Below are positions 7,857-17,529 of a stretch of 58,454 nt of DNA, piece after piece (the stretch's first letter is position 1; each line of letters begins with the position of its first letter). Source of the DNA: a virus; IMG/VR virus record IMGVR_UViG_3300034105_001504, positions 1 through 58,454 of that record. The stretch is one strand, 5' to 3'. The notes under the pieces are model-generated. The model ran no database searches, was not told the DNA's origin, and saw only the letters and a list, made by a program, of their open reading frames with translations. Made by a program: the position numbers and the translations under genes.

Positions 7857-10136
7857 ATGGCTGAAAAATTAGTATCGCCGGGTGTATTTACAAGAGAAAA
7901 CGATTTATCATTCATAGCACAAGGAGTTGGAGCTATTGGTGGAGCAATCGTAGGACCTTTCAAACAAGGACCGGCGTTTAAACCAACAATCGTAACATCA
8001 CCATCTGAGTTAGAAGATATCTTCGGTGCAGCTGATGGTACATATTATACAGAATTAACCGCTCAAAATTATTTAAGAGAGACAGGTTTAGTAACTATTT
8101 GTAGAGTAGCAGGTATCGGTGGATATACTGAAACAGCTCCTATTGTATTAACAGCAACAAGTGGTGCAGTATCTGCATCAATTGGTATTGTATTTAATGC
8201 AAGTAGTGCTTCTAATGCAGGATTTACTGGAACAACATTAACAACAAATACTAGTGGTGATTTCTTCATTTCAGGTTCAACTATCGGACAATATAGTGCA
8301 TCAGTTGATCCAGTGGATAATATGGATATAGAAGATGTATTCGGAACATCACCATTTGGTTCTAAAAAAGCATATGTATATGGTTTATTTAAGAATCATG
8401 GTATTACATTTGATGCAAATACAACTGTAACTGCATCAGTAATTGCAAATCAAGACTTTACAAATGATGCAACTTACGCTTCTACACCATGGATTCAATC
8501 TCAATTGATTGGTGGTAGTAGATTTAATTTAGTTAAGTTTCATACTTTAGCTGATGGTAATGTAGAAAATACAAGATTTAAAATTACAATTAGTAATGTT
8601 AAAGCAGCGGGTGATATCAATGGTTCTGATTTCGGAACATTCACCATAGTTGTAAGAGATTTTAACGATACAGATAAAAGAAAAACAATTTTAGAGCAAT
8701 TTAATAATGTAAATTTAGATCCATCATCAACTAATTTTATTGGTAGAGTAATCGGTGATAGTTATACAACAATCGCATCTGATGGAAAGGTAACAGAATT
8801 AGGTGATTGGGGAAATAAATCTAAATATGTAAGAGTAGAAGTTGATGGTGCAGCTCCAATTGTAGCAGTTCCATTCGGACATGATGCTTATACGTTACCA
8901 ATCGCAACAACAAGTACAATTTCTAATAGAATTCCAGCAGTTACTTATACAACAGCTTCATTGAGTTCTTCGGTATATGCAAGTGGTATTGATTTAGAAG
9001 GAAATACTGATAATAGTATTTATTTAAAACCATTACCTGAAAGTGCTTTGACTGGTGCAAATGTTGCATTCGGTTTAGATTCACAAGTTGGATTAACATT
9101 ATTAACAGCAACTCAAATTACAGATTTAGGATTATCAGTAGCTGCAGTTCAATCATGGAGAACATTTACGGTAGCATTTCAAGGTGGATTTGATGGTATG
9201 AGTGCAGCAACACCAATTTATAAAGGTGCAGATATTAGTTCAACAAATGTTCAAGGATTTAACTTATCAACTTCTGCAGCAAGTGGTTCAGTAGCATATA
9301 AAAAATGTTTAGATGCATTATCAAATGTAGATGAGTGGGATATTAACTTATTAGTATTACCTGGTGTTAATCATAACGACCATAGTAATGTAACTCAATA
9401 CGCAATGGATATATGTGAGAATAGAGCTGATACATTCTATATTATGGATGCAGCAGGACAAAGTGCTGGTATCGCAACGGTAGTAGGTGTAGCAGAAAGT
9501 TTAGATACTAACTATGCAGCGGTTTACTATCCTTGGGTTAAAACAATTGATACAAACACAAACAAATTAATAACAGTTCCACCTTCGGTTTTATTACCTA
9601 GAGTTTATGCAGCTAACGATGCTACATCAGCTGAGTGGTTCGCACCAGCAGGTTTGAATAGAGGTGGTATCACCGGTGCAGTAGCAGTATTAGATAGATT
9701 AACTCATTCTGATAGAGATACTTTATATGAAGGAAAAGTAAATCCAATCGCTCAGTTCCCTGGACAAGGTATCGTAGCATTTGGACAAAAAACCTTACAA
9801 GCTAGACCATCAGCATTAGATAGAATTAATGTTAGAAGATTACTTATCACAGTTAAGAAGTATATTGCTTCAACTAGTAGATATTTAATATTTGAACAAA
9901 ACACAACAGATACAAGAACTAAATTCTTAAATACAGTTAACCCTTATTTAGAGAACATTCAACAAAGACAAGGTTTATACGCATTCAAAGTTGTAATGGA
10001 TGAAACAAACAACACTCCAGACGTAATCGATAGAAACATCTTAAAAGGTGCAATATTCTTACAACCAACTAAAACTGCAGAATTCATTCAAATTGATTTC
10101 AATGTTTTACCAACTGGGGCAACTTTTAACGCATAA
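7857..10136 (+). CDS. Contractile tail sheath protein (T4 gp18-like)
   Basis: A 759-aa protein of typical sheath length. The N-terminus VSPGVFTRENDLS followed by GAIVGPFKQGPAFKP is the hallmark start of the family. The C-terminal part contains NRGGITGAVAV, RDTLYEGKVNPIAQFPGQG, FGQKTLQ and the RINVRRLLITVKKYI / YLIFEQN / FLNTVNPYLENIQ blocks that form the conserved sheath core. A variable surface domain lies between. It forms the contractile outer cylinder of the tail. The tube gene follows 43 bp downstream. It has a real Shine-Dalgarno and a late-type box, consistent with very high late expression. Confidence 0.96.
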   Translation: MAEKLVSPGVFTRENDLSFIAQGVGAIGGAIVGPFKQGPAFKPTIVTSPSELEDIFGAADGTYYTELTAQNYLRETGLVTICRVAGIGGYTETAPIVLTATSGAVSASIGIVFNASSASNAGFTGTTLTTNTSGDFFISGSTIGQYSASVDPVDNMDIEDVFGTSPFGSKKAYVYGLFKNHGITFDANTTVTASVIANQDFTNDATYASTPWIQSQLIGGSRFNLVKFHTLADGNVENTRFKITISNVKAAGDINGSDFGTFTIVVRDFNDTDKRKTILEQFNNVNLDPSSTNFIGRVIGDSYTTIASDGKVTELGDWGNKSKYVRVEVDGAAPIVAVPFGHDAYTLPIATTSTISNRIPAVTYTTASLSSSVYASGIDLEGNTDNSIYLKPLPESALTGANVAFGLDSQVGLTLLTATQITDLGLSVAAVQSWRTFTVAFQGGFDGMSAATPIYKGADISSTNVQGFNLSTSAASGSVAYKKCLDALSNVDEWDINLLVLPGVNHNDHSNVTQYAMDICENRADTFYIMDAAGQSAGIATVVGVAESLDTNYAAVYYPWVKTIDTNTNKLITVPPSVLLPRVYAANDATSAEWFAPAGLNRGGITGAVAVLDRLTHSDRDTLYEGKVNPIAQFPGQGIVAFGQKTLQARPSALDRINVRRLLITVKKYIASTSRYLIFEQNTTDTRTKFLNTVNPYLENIQQRQGLYAFKVVMDETNNTPDVIDRNILKGAIFLQPTKTAEFIQIDFNVLPTGATFNA

Positions 10137-10179
10137 TTAAAAAAAGATATACTTATAATAAGTAAAGGAGAAATAAACA

Positions 10180-10668
10180 ATGGCTGACGTATTATCATTT
10201 GATAAGATATTTTATACAAACTTTGAACCAAAGTTAGCAAATCGTTTCATCATGGAAATCGATGGTATTCCATCATTCATGATTAAAACAGCAAACAGAC
10301 CTAAGTTAGAAAGTGAAGTTGTAGAATTAGACCATATCAATTTAAAAAGAAAGATTAAGGGTAAATCAAATTGGACTGATATCACTATCACTCTATATGA
10401 CCCAATTGTACCGAGTGGCGCACAATCAGTAATGGAATGGATTAGAAGTGGACACGAATCTATCACTGGTAGAGATGGATATGCAGATTTCTATAAAAAG
10501 AATATTGATTTCTATATGTTAGGACCTGTGGGTGATAAAGTAGAACAATGGAAAATTGTTGGTGCTTTTATTTCTTCGGCAGAGTTTGGTGATGTAGATT
10601 GGAGTTCAAACGATCCAGTTATGATATCATTAACTTTAACTTACGATTACGCAATCTTAGAATTCTAA
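10180..10668 (+). CDS. Tail tube protein (T4 gp19-like)
   Basis: A 162-aa protein of the usual size for gp19-type tubes. It reads FEPKLANRFIMEIDGIPSFM near the N-terminus, then LKRKIKGKSNWTDITITLYDP and MISLTLTYDYAILEF at the end, all typical of the tube fold. It builds the inner tail conduit through which DNA passes. It is preceded by an AAAGGAG site and by a TATACTTATA variant of the late box, and is followed by a strong terminator, so sheath and tube may be the most heavily expressed unit. Confidence 0.95.
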   Translation: MADVLSFDKIFYTNFEPKLANRFIMEIDGIPSFMIKTANRPKLESEVVELDHINLKRKIKGKSNWTDITITLYDPIVPSGAQSVMEWIRSGHESITGRDGYADFYKKNIDFYMLGPVGDKVEQWKIVGAFISSAEFGDVDWSSNDPVMISLTLTYDYAILEF

Positions 10669-10688
10669 TCTAAAGAAAAATATAAAAG

Positions 10689-10719
10689 AAAAGGGAGACA
10701 TTATTTGTTTCCCTTTTTT
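10689..10719 (+). terminator. Rho-independent terminator after tail tube gene
   Basis: A stem of about 9-11 bp (AAGGGAGAC pairing with GTTTCCCTT, one G-U pair) with loop ATTATTT, followed by a T run. Confidence 0.85.
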
Positions 10720-10727
10720 ATTTTCGT

Positions 10728-10737
10728 TATATTTATA
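10728..10737 (+). promoter_or_regulatory. Late-type TATATTTATA box
   Basis: A perfect TATATTTATA directly after the tube terminator, 18 bp before the next ATG. The terminator-box pair restarts transcription for the baseplate genes. Confidence 0.55.
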
Positions 10738-10754
10738 TATACAAATATATAGTT

Positions 10755-11219
10755 ATGACATCAAAAGAATTTACACTTTGGTTAAAAGGATTTACAGATG
10801 GGGTACATGAATACAACATTACTCCAAAACAATGGGATTTATTAAAAGATAAATTAGCAGAGGTTAAAGATGAAACACCAATAGGATTTCCATTTGGAGT
10901 TCCAAACACTGCACCAATACAAACATTACCATTTATCCAACCATATGACCCATACAACCCATATAAAATAAATTGTGGAGATACCAATGGTACAACGATT
11001 ACAACAACACCTGGTAGTGGTTCTATTACAATAGCTAATCCACAATTTGGATTTGGAAGTACATCAACTACATACGGATATCCCAGTGGTTCTAATTGGA
11101 GTTATACAACCTATCAACCAACTAATATTACAACTCATAAAAAAAATAATTTTAAAAAAAGAAAAGCAAAATCGGTAAAAGAGTGGGAAGACCATTTTGA
11201 TTTAGGTGGTGAAGATTAA
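10755..11219 (+). CDS. Hypothetical protein, Pro/Tyr/Thr-rich with basic tail
   Basis: A 154-aa protein. Residues 1-45 are an amphipathic helical region (FTLWLKGFTDGVHEY, PKQWDLLKDKLAEVKDE). Residues ~50-130 are low-complexity and rich in Pro, Gly, Thr and Tyr. The end is strongly basic (KKNNFKKRKAK) followed by an acidic VKEWEDHFDLGGED. The N-terminal region resembles short phage proteins of unknown function that mention of a 'LWLKGF' helix fits, but I cannot name a family. It lies between tube and baseplate genes and has its own late box. The start has the AAATATATAGTTATG context common here. Confidence 0.55.
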   Translation: MTSKEFTLWLKGFTDGVHEYNITPKQWDLLKDKLAEVKDETPIGFPFGVPNTAPIQTLPFIQPYDPYNPYKINCGDTNGTTITTTPGSGSITIANPQFGFGSTSTTYGYPSGSNWSYTTYQPTNITTHKKNNFKKRKAKSVKEWEDHFDLGGED

Positions 11220-11265
11220 AAATTAAAAAAACAAATAGTTATATAAAACAAAACAAAAAGTTATT

Positions 11266-12096
11266 ATGGAAGAAAACATAAACATCCAAAGAGGTGGAAC
11301 ACCCGTTCAAACACAACCTCAAACAACAACATCAACATTTAATTTCCCAACACAAGTTATATCATTACCATCAGAAGGTAAGGTATATGCGGAAAGTAAT
11401 CCATTGAGTAAAGGTACATTAGAAATTAAATACCTTACTGCAAGAGAAGAAGATATTTTAGCAGATAGTAACTTAATTAATAAAGGTGTGGTATTAGATA
11501 AATTATTAGAATCAGTTGTAGTTCAAGTCGGTGTTAATGCAGATGATTTGGTTACGGGTGATAAAAATGCAGTTTATTTAGCAGCAAGAGTATTAGGATA
11601 TGGTCCTGAATATGATGTAGAAATTACAGACCCTTTTAGTGGTGAAAAACAAAAAGTATCAATTGATTTAACAAAGATTCAAACTAAAGATATTGACTAT
11701 TCTGTATTAAATACTGAGAATAGATACGCATTTGTATTACCATCTCAAACTAAAATCATATTTAAGTTATTAACTCACAAAGATGAAAAAGATATTACCA
11801 ATGAAATCAATGCATTAGCAAGATTAACAAAGGGAAAAACCAATTCATCGGAAGTTACAACTAGATTAAAATATATGATACTATCTGTTAACGACAATTC
11901 AGATAGAGGATATGTAAACAATTGGGTAGTTAATCAATTCTTAGCAAAAGATATTCAAGCATTTAGAGCATATGTAAAAAGTATATCTCCGGATTTAAAT
12001 ATGAAATTTGAGTTCATATCGGATTTGACGGGTGAAACGGAGGCACTTGATATTCCTTTTGGAATCAACTTTTTTTACCCTGCCACCGGATTATAA
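11266..12096 (+). CDS. Baseplate hub/assembly protein, T4 gp26-like
   Basis: A 276-aa protein. After a Gln/Thr-rich N-terminal tail (residues 1-30) come FPTQVISLPSEGKVY, LEIKYLTAREEDILADSNLI and GDKNAVYLAARVLGYGPEYDVEITDP, the pattern of the T4 baseplate protein family that includes gp26 of T4-like phages. It ends FGINFFYPATGL. The 3' end overlaps the next gene in the +1 frame across a run of seven T. In related genomes gp26-like and gp51-like functions lie next to each other. Family assignment is moderately sure; placement in the hub follows from the family. Confidence 0.65.
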   Translation: MEENINIQRGGTPVQTQPQTTTSTFNFPTQVISLPSEGKVYAESNPLSKGTLEIKYLTAREEDILADSNLINKGVVLDKLLESVVVQVGVNADDLVTGDKNAVYLAARVLGYGPEYDVEITDPFSGEKQKVSIDLTKIQTKDIDYSVLNTENRYAFVLPSQTKIIFKLLTHKDEKDITNEINALARLTKGKTNSSEVTTRLKYMILSVNDNSDRGYVNNWVVNQFLAKDIQAFRAYVKSISPDLNMKFEFISDLTGETEALDIPFGINFFYPATGL

Positions 12097-12274
12097 AAAA
12101 GGATTATACGAAGAATTATTTTTCTTGGTATTTCATGGTGGAGGATTTACATTTAGTGATGTATACAATTTACCACTACATATCAGACGAATGTATGCAA
12201 ATATGTTAATTGATATAAAAAAGAAAGAAAACGAACAAATACAAAAAGCAAATAGTAAAGTTAGGAGAAGATAA
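12032..12274 (+). CDS. Small overlapping baseplate assembly protein (gp51-like?) or frameshift extension
   Basis: The +1-frame reading starts at a GTG (12032) inside the gp26-like gene and gives 80 aa. The first ~17 residues overlap the other frame. The conserved-looking part begins only where the overlap ends: LPPDYKKGLYEELFFLVFHG, then GGFTFSDVYNLPLHIRRMYA and a basic C-terminus. That helical core resembles short gp51/assembly-chaperone-like proteins of T4-like phages. The overlap contains AACTTTTTTTACC, so the product may be made by +1 frameshifting as a gp26 extension. The stop lies in the loop of a terminator. Confidence 0.55.
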   Translation: MKRRHLIFLLESTFFTLPPDYKKGLYEELFFLVFHGGGFTFSDVYNLPLHIRRMYANMLIDIKKKENEQIQKANSKVRRR

Positions 12275-12291
12275 AAAACTCCTAACTTTTT
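12257..12291 (+). terminator. Rho-independent terminator overlapping a stop codon
   Basis: An 11-bp stem (AAAGTTAGGAG / CTCCTAACTTT) whose loop carries the TAA stop of the gene above, followed by TTTTTG. Confidence 0.88.
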
Positions 12292-12301
12292 GTTTTATAT
12301 G

Positions 12302-12310
12302 ATATTTATA
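12302..12310 (+). promoter_or_regulatory. Late-type ATATTTATA box
   Basis: GATATTTATA directly after the terminator and 18 bp before the next ATG, the same terminator-then-box arrangement as at 10.7 kb. Confidence 0.45.
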
Positions 12311-12327
12311 ATTAAACTATATAGATT

Positions 12328-12528
12328 ATGGCAGAGATAAAAATAAGTGAAAACATTATTGACAATTGGGTTAATAACATTTTTAATAGAATTTACAAAA
12401 ACCAAGAAGATGAAGCGATGAGACAAATTCGCAAATCAGATATAGATAAAGGTTTAAAAGCACGTTTGGCAAAATACGTTGAAGATAGTAAACAAATCAG
12501 AAAAGATTTAGAATCGGGTAGATATTAA
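12328..12528 (+). CDS. Small helical protein of the tail operon, unknown function
   Basis: A 66-aa basic protein (MAEIKISENIIDNWVNNIFN, then IRKSDIDKGLKARLAKYVED) that appears all-helical. It ends 15 bp before the tape-measure gene and follows a terminator and a late-type box, so it opens the tape-measure/baseplate transcript. Small proteins just before tape measures are often tail assembly chaperones, but there is no family motif I recognise and no frameshift partner. It is real by position and coding character; function unknown. Confidence 0.55.
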   Translation: MAEIKISENIIDNWVNNIFNRIYKNQEDEAMRQIRKSDIDKGLKARLAKYVEDSKQIRKDLESGRY

Positions 12529-12542
12529 TACAATTTATTTTA

Positions 12543-15500
12543 ATGGGACTAAAAAAAGATACATTCGGTAAAACAAAAGAATCTAAAACTGATTTTACTT
12601 TAGCAAGTAGGGATGCCAAATTGCAGGCTGAATATGTCAAAAATCAAGAACAAAGAAATAAGTTACATGAAGAAGAAAATAAATTATTATCTAAAAAAGG
12701 TAAAATATCGGCAGAGGATGAAAAACGATTAGGTAGAATACAGGCAGCATATAGTAAAACAGTTCAAAAAGCAAATGAATTATATGCAGTAGCAAAACAA
12801 TTAGATACTACACAAGATAATATCAAACGAAATGCAGAATCTCAAGTTGATTCGTGGGGTAGTTTAAGTGAAATATATAAACATAGCAAAGAAGAATTAC
12901 AAGCAATTGCATTAAAAAGTGTTAGATTAAAAGATGTATCATCATCTATTGCAGCAAACGAAACACTTACTGTTAAACAAAGACAAGGAGCATTAAATCA
13001 AATTTCCAAATTCTCAGATGGAATGGCATCTATTAGCACTAAAGCAGCCGAATTAGCGGGATTAACCTCTGATGATGTAGAAAAAAGAGCAATATTAAAA
13101 TCTAGAATTAATGATGAAATAGCAGCTCACCAACAACAACTTGCTCAAATGCAAAAAGCAGGTACATATTCACAAGAATCATTAGATATACTACAAGAAA
13201 CAATACAAGGTAAACAAGACGAATTAAATATAGCAGACAAAATATCGTCTCAATCTAAATTGCAAAAGCACGTACAAGAAGAACTACATGAAGAGTTAGA
13301 AAGTATACAAAAAACATTATTAAAAATAAGAAGTGGCGTTACTATGTTATTTAGTGGGTGGCAAGGTGCACTATCTTTAATAGCATTTGGTGCATCAGAA
13401 GTAGCAGAACATTTTGGGGAGATGGGTAAAAAGATTGGTGTTGGAATGACACAAATGATAGGGCTTAAAACACAAGTAGGATTGGTTGGTGCAATATTAG
13501 GTGAAGAAGCGGGTGAGGCTGCGTTGGATTTAGCTAAAGATTTGGGTGATTCACATCATCTAACAACTGCAATGGCAGTAGATGCAGGTTTATTAGCAGC
13601 TAATTATGGTTTAAGTGGAAAACAAGCAGCATTCATGTCTACGGCGTTTGGTGAATTAAGTGGAAAAAGTTATGAGACCGGTAAAAATACAGGCGAATAT
13701 GTTAAGCAATTGGCAATGGCAAATGGGGTAGCACCAACTCAAGTAATGCAAGATGTGGCAGATAATGCAGAATTCTTTGCATTATATAGTAAAGATGGTG
13801 GAAAAAACATTGGTGATGCAGCAGTAGCAGCCGCAAAATTAGGAGTAGGATTAGGAACGGCAGCAAAAGTAGCAGACCATTTATTAGATTACCAATCATC
13901 AGTACAAGATGAAATGGAAGCATCGGTTTTATTAGGTAGAGATATGAACCTTAGTAAAGCAAGAGAATTAGCATATAATGGAGATATAGCAGGTGCATTG
14001 AAAGAAGGGTTAGAAGCAGCGGGAGGTATTGCTGCTTACAATGCAATGGACCCATATCAAAGAGCAGCAACTGCTAAAGCAATTGGTGTTTCAAATGCAG
14101 AAATGCAACAAATGGTAGCACATGAAGAAACCTTAAATGGTATGCATGGTGTGGGTAATCAAATATATAGTCAAACATCTGAGATATTACAGAATATGGG
14201 CAATAGCCTAACTGGTAAAATATTCAAAGGAATGGGTGGATTGATAATTGGGGCAGGAGAATTGAATAAAGGATTGTCTGCAATGGGAACATCAATTGGT
14301 GGAATGGCAAGAGGAACAAAGCAAATGTTAAAAAATCTATTTGCAATGATAGCACCTAGTAAAATAATAGGTAAACTAAAACAATTTGGCGGAGCAATTG
14401 CAAATTCAAAAGTAGGTTCAGCAATAGGTGGTGTAGCAGGAAAAGCAAAAGATTATATAGCAGAAAAGGCAGGTGGGCTTAAAGATAAATTAATGGATAA
14501 AGTTGATTTTAGTGGTAAGGCCGAAGAAATGGTAGCGGAAAAGAAAGATGCGGTTGTAGATAGTATTAAAGATAAAGTAAATCCAGAAAAAGTAACAGAG
14601 GGGGCAAACGAAGCAGCAAAAGGAGACGATGGTTCTGCGTTTAAAACAAAAGCAGAAAATATTGCAGCTGGTTTAAAATCATTTGCAAGTGGAAAAGTAG
14701 TATTAGGTGCATTAGCATTAATTCCAGTAGGTATCGGATTATTAGGATTACTACCTGGATTACCTACATTATTTTTTATGGGTAAAATGAATTTTGGAAA
14801 TGTATTAATGGGATTTGAAAATATAGCATTAGGATTAGGTGCAATGGGTACAGGTAATGTATTATTAGGAGCGTTTTCTTTATTAGTAACATCAATAGCA
14901 CTTATAGCTATGTTACCTGGATTGGCAGTTTTAGCATTAATGGGAGCCATGGCACCATTAATTACATTAGGATTTGGAGCATTAACGGCTGGATTAACTG
15001 CATTGGGTGGAGCGGCACCATTGGCAGGAATAGGAGTTGCAATATTAATGGGATTAGGATTAGCATTTGCATTTTTTGGTGCAGGTGTAATGATGGTGGG
15101 TATGGGTATTAAATTAGCAATGGATGGAATAAGTTCTATGGTTGCAGTATTACCACAATTAGCAGAAAATTTAGGACCATTAATTAGTATGATATTACCT
15201 ATATTTGGATTAGCAGCAGCAATTATGGCATTATCATTATCGTTAATGATGTTAGGAACAATGGGTATGATAGCATTACCCGTATTATTAGCATTAGGTG
15301 CATTAGGTGCAGTGGCTGGTGGATTAATCGGAGGTGGTGGCGAAGGTGGAGGTAGTAACGATGAAATGATAGCAATTTTGAAATCAATAGATAGTAAAGT
15401 AGGCGGAGCACCAGCAATTAATATGGATAGTAAAAAAATAACAGCCGCTTCAAATGATGGAGCAGCACGTAGAGGTGATTCAGGAGGAACTAAATACTAA
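12543..15500 (+). CDS. Tail tape measure protein
   Basis: A 985-aa protein and the longest gene here. Residues 1-270 are charged and helical (KNQEQRNKLHEEENKLLSKK, then long coiled coil). Residues ~270-700 are Ala/Gly-rich helical. Residues ~700-960 contain about six to eight hydrophobic membrane-like segments (VLGALALIPVGIGLLGLLPG, LAFAFFGAGVMMVGMGI, LMMLGTMGMIALPVLLALG). The mix of coiled coil and hydrophobic helices after the tube genes is typical of tape measures, which set tail length and take part in membrane passage. The stop overlaps the next start (TAATG), so the genes are translationally coupled. Confidence 0.8.
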   Translation: MGLKKDTFGKTKESKTDFTLASRDAKLQAEYVKNQEQRNKLHEEENKLLSKKGKISAEDEKRLGRIQAAYSKTVQKANELYAVAKQLDTTQDNIKRNAESQVDSWGSLSEIYKHSKEELQAIALKSVRLKDVSSSIAANETLTVKQRQGALNQISKFSDGMASISTKAAELAGLTSDDVEKRAILKSRINDEIAAHQQQLAQMQKAGTYSQESLDILQETIQGKQDELNIADKISSQSKLQKHVQEELHEELESIQKTLLKIRSGVTMLFSGWQGALSLIAFGASEVAEHFGEMGKKIGVGMTQMIGLKTQVGLVGAILGEEAGEAALDLAKDLGDSHHLTTAMAVDAGLLAANYGLSGKQAAFMSTAFGELSGKSYETGKNTGEYVKQLAMANGVAPTQVMQDVADNAEFFALYSKDGGKNIGDAAVAAAKLGVGLGTAAKVADHLLDYQSSVQDEMEASVLLGRDMNLSKARELAYNGDIAGALKEGLEAAGGIAAYNAMDPYQRAATAKAIGVSNAEMQQMVAHEETLNGMHGVGNQIYSQTSEILQNMGNSLTGKIFKGMGGLIIGAGELNKGLSAMGTSIGGMARGTKQMLKNLFAMIAPSKIIGKLKQFGGAIANSKVGSAIGGVAGKAKDYIAEKAGGLKDKLMDKVDFSGKAEEMVAEKKDAVVDSIKDKVNPEKVTEGANEAAKGDDGSAFKTKAENIAAGLKSFASGKVVLGALALIPVGIGLLGLLPGLPTLFFMGKMNFGNVLMGFENIALGLGAMGTGNVLLGAFSLLVTSIALIAMLPGLAVLALMGAMAPLITLGFGALTAGLTALGGAAPLAGIGVAILMGLGLAFAFFGAGVMMVGMGIKLAMDGISSMVAVLPQLAENLGPLISMILPIFGLAAAIMALSLSLMMLGTMGMIALPVLLALGALGAVAGGLIGGGGEGGGSNDEMIAILKSIDSKVGGAPAINMDSKKITAASNDGAARRGDSGGTKY

Positions 15501-17527
15501 TGGGAAAATCATTATTAGAATTATTACAAACATTTCCGTTTGAACCTAGCTTAAATCCAAATAAACAAACGGATAATATGCTTAATCCTGACCCGAGTAG
15601 TGCGTTTGATACTAATATAAAACAATCTAAAGCTTGGTTAAAAGCAACTCCTAAATTATATGGAGCAGATATTGTTCGTATAATGAGTCAAGGACAAGTA
15701 GATACTAAAAAAATAAAAAAAGCAGCAGTAAAAGTAGCATCAAACTTAGCATCAAAAATTCCTATTGTGGGTGGTGTAGTAGGCGGTGCTATTTCTCAAT
15801 TAACAAATCCAAAATTACCAGGAGATTTATATACAGGTACAAGTGAATTTGAACCTGAGCATATGGTAACTAGTTTATATACTGATTTATTATATGGTAG
15901 AATAAGAAACGATAAAGGAGCATTAGGAAATTTTTTAAAAGATAATACTAGTTTAAAAAACTTAGGACAAAATTTAAAAAATGTAGCAGTTAGTGCAGCA
16001 ATTGGTGGTGCAACTAAAGTAGCAGCAGCTGGTTTAGATGCATTAATTAATAAAAAGAAATTTTCACTAAAAAAGAAAAAATTACCAGCGGTTAAAGCAC
16101 CATTAGGGGAATTACAACCTGATAATTTTCCATCAACTTTCGCATTTCAATCGGGTGTAACCGACAGGATTGCAGTAAATCAAAGTCAATTTACAAATAG
16201 ACCAGGTGTATTGGGTGGAACATTTGGAGCGGGATATGAATTAGGAAAAGAACAAAGTAAAATAAAAGTTACTAGATTATCTAACAATCCTACACAAGAT
16301 GGGTTAATTAAAGGAACATCAAATAGATTAAATGATTTTTATAAATCAAACTATAAAAGATTAGAAGGTAATTTAGATGGGTTTGTACCATCATTTAATC
16401 TATGGGAAGCAAGTGATGGAAAAAACGGAAATGCATACAATTATTCTAAAGTAAATACAACAGGAAATAGTTTATATCTTGGAACAGATACTACATTAGA
16501 TATAACGGCTACCTTATCTCAAAACTTTGGTGCAAATACAACTAATTTAATAAAAATAGTTAAAGGTAAAAATGATTATACGTTTGATGTAAAAACGGAT
16601 AATGGTAGTAACAAATTTATTGGAAACATTAAAGGTGGTGAAGATTACATATATACAAAAAGTGAATTAAAAATAAATACATTAACTACCGATGAACAAA
16701 GTAGATTCATAGATGGTGGTATAGCTGATTTAGGTGAATCTAAATTAATAAAAGGAATGGGTGCTCAAAATGTAGAAACCCAGGTAGGACAACTATTTGG
16801 AAATGCATTTATAGCAGTAGATATTGATACTAAAAAACCAGAAGAATATAAGTATCCATTTAGAACAATAGGACAAATGGATACGGTTGCTAGGTGGAAT
16901 ACCAAAGATGCTAAGTTTAGTGATAACGTTAAAACAATAACAGATAACGATACTAATTTTTTAAATACAGCACTTCAAACACAAACTAACACTTCTTTAA
17001 ATATAAATCCATATTTACATAGCAAACGAGATGTATTAAAAGATAATGTAGAAGATGGCATAGTTAAGGTGAATATAGGTGGAATTAATTTTTTATCAAC
17101 TATAACAAACTTATCAGACAAAAGTGCAGCAAGTTGGGATAGTGTAAAACCAATTGGTTCAGGTGTTAATTTTTATTTATTTAACGTTTGGGAAAGAGAT
17201 ATATCATTTGATTTAAAATTATATGCAGAAAACAAAACACAATTAGACCAAATATGGAAAAAAGTGGAATCGTTATCTTTATATACAAAAGGAAAAACAA
17301 CTAATAGTGTAAAGGGTGTATTTGGTAGAATTATTGGTTTAGAAATTGGTGATTTAATATCAGCGCAAGGATTTTTAAGTGATATAACAATGAGTGTAGA
17401 TGATGCAACCCCATGGGAAATTACAAAAGGGTCACAAGCACCAATGATATGTTCAATTAGTATATCATTTAAAGTAGTTACAAATGGTGAAGCTAATTAT
17501 TCATTTTATAATACATTAAAAGCATAG
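15500..17527 (+). CDS. Baseplate/tail-tube junction structural protein (tentative)
   Basis: A 675-aa protein. The N-terminal 200 residues include a short glycine-rich hydrophobic stretch (SKIPIVGGVVGGAISQL) and a Lys-rich block. The middle is beta-rich. The C-terminal ~130 residues (VWERDISFDLKLYAENKTQL, IIGLEIGDLISAQGFLSDIT, DDATPWEITKGSQAPMICSI) look like the beta domain of tail/baseplate proteins that cap or initiate tubes. It lies between the tape measure and a gp53/LysM-like protein and overlaps the former by 1 bp. A gp48/gp54-type role is an inference from position and fold style; no signature proves it. Confidence 0.5.
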   Translation: MGKSLLELLQTFPFEPSLNPNKQTDNMLNPDPSSAFDTNIKQSKAWLKATPKLYGADIVRIMSQGQVDTKKIKKAAVKVASNLASKIPIVGGVVGGAISQLTNPKLPGDLYTGTSEFEPEHMVTSLYTDLLYGRIRNDKGALGNFLKDNTSLKNLGQNLKNVAVSAAIGGATKVAAAGLDALINKKKFSLKKKKLPAVKAPLGELQPDNFPSTFAFQSGVTDRIAVNQSQFTNRPGVLGGTFGAGYELGKEQSKIKVTRLSNNPTQDGLIKGTSNRLNDFYKSNYKRLEGNLDGFVPSFNLWEASDGKNGNAYNYSKVNTTGNSLYLGTDTTLDITATLSQNFGANTTNLIKIVKGKNDYTFDVKTDNGSNKFIGNIKGGEDYIYTKSELKINTLTTDEQSRFIDGGIADLGESKLIKGMGAQNVETQVGQLFGNAFIAVDIDTKKPEEYKYPFRTIGQMDTVARWNTKDAKFSDNVKTITDNDTNFLNTALQTQTNTSLNINPYLHSKRDVLKDNVEDGIVKVNIGGINFLSTITNLSDKSAASWDSVKPIGSGVNFYLFNVWERDISFDLKLYAENKTQLDQIWKKVESLSLYTKGKTTNSVKGVFGRIIGLEIGDLISAQGFLSDITMSVDDATPWEITKGSQAPMICSISISFKVVTNGEANYSFYNTLKA

Positions 17528-17529
17528 TA

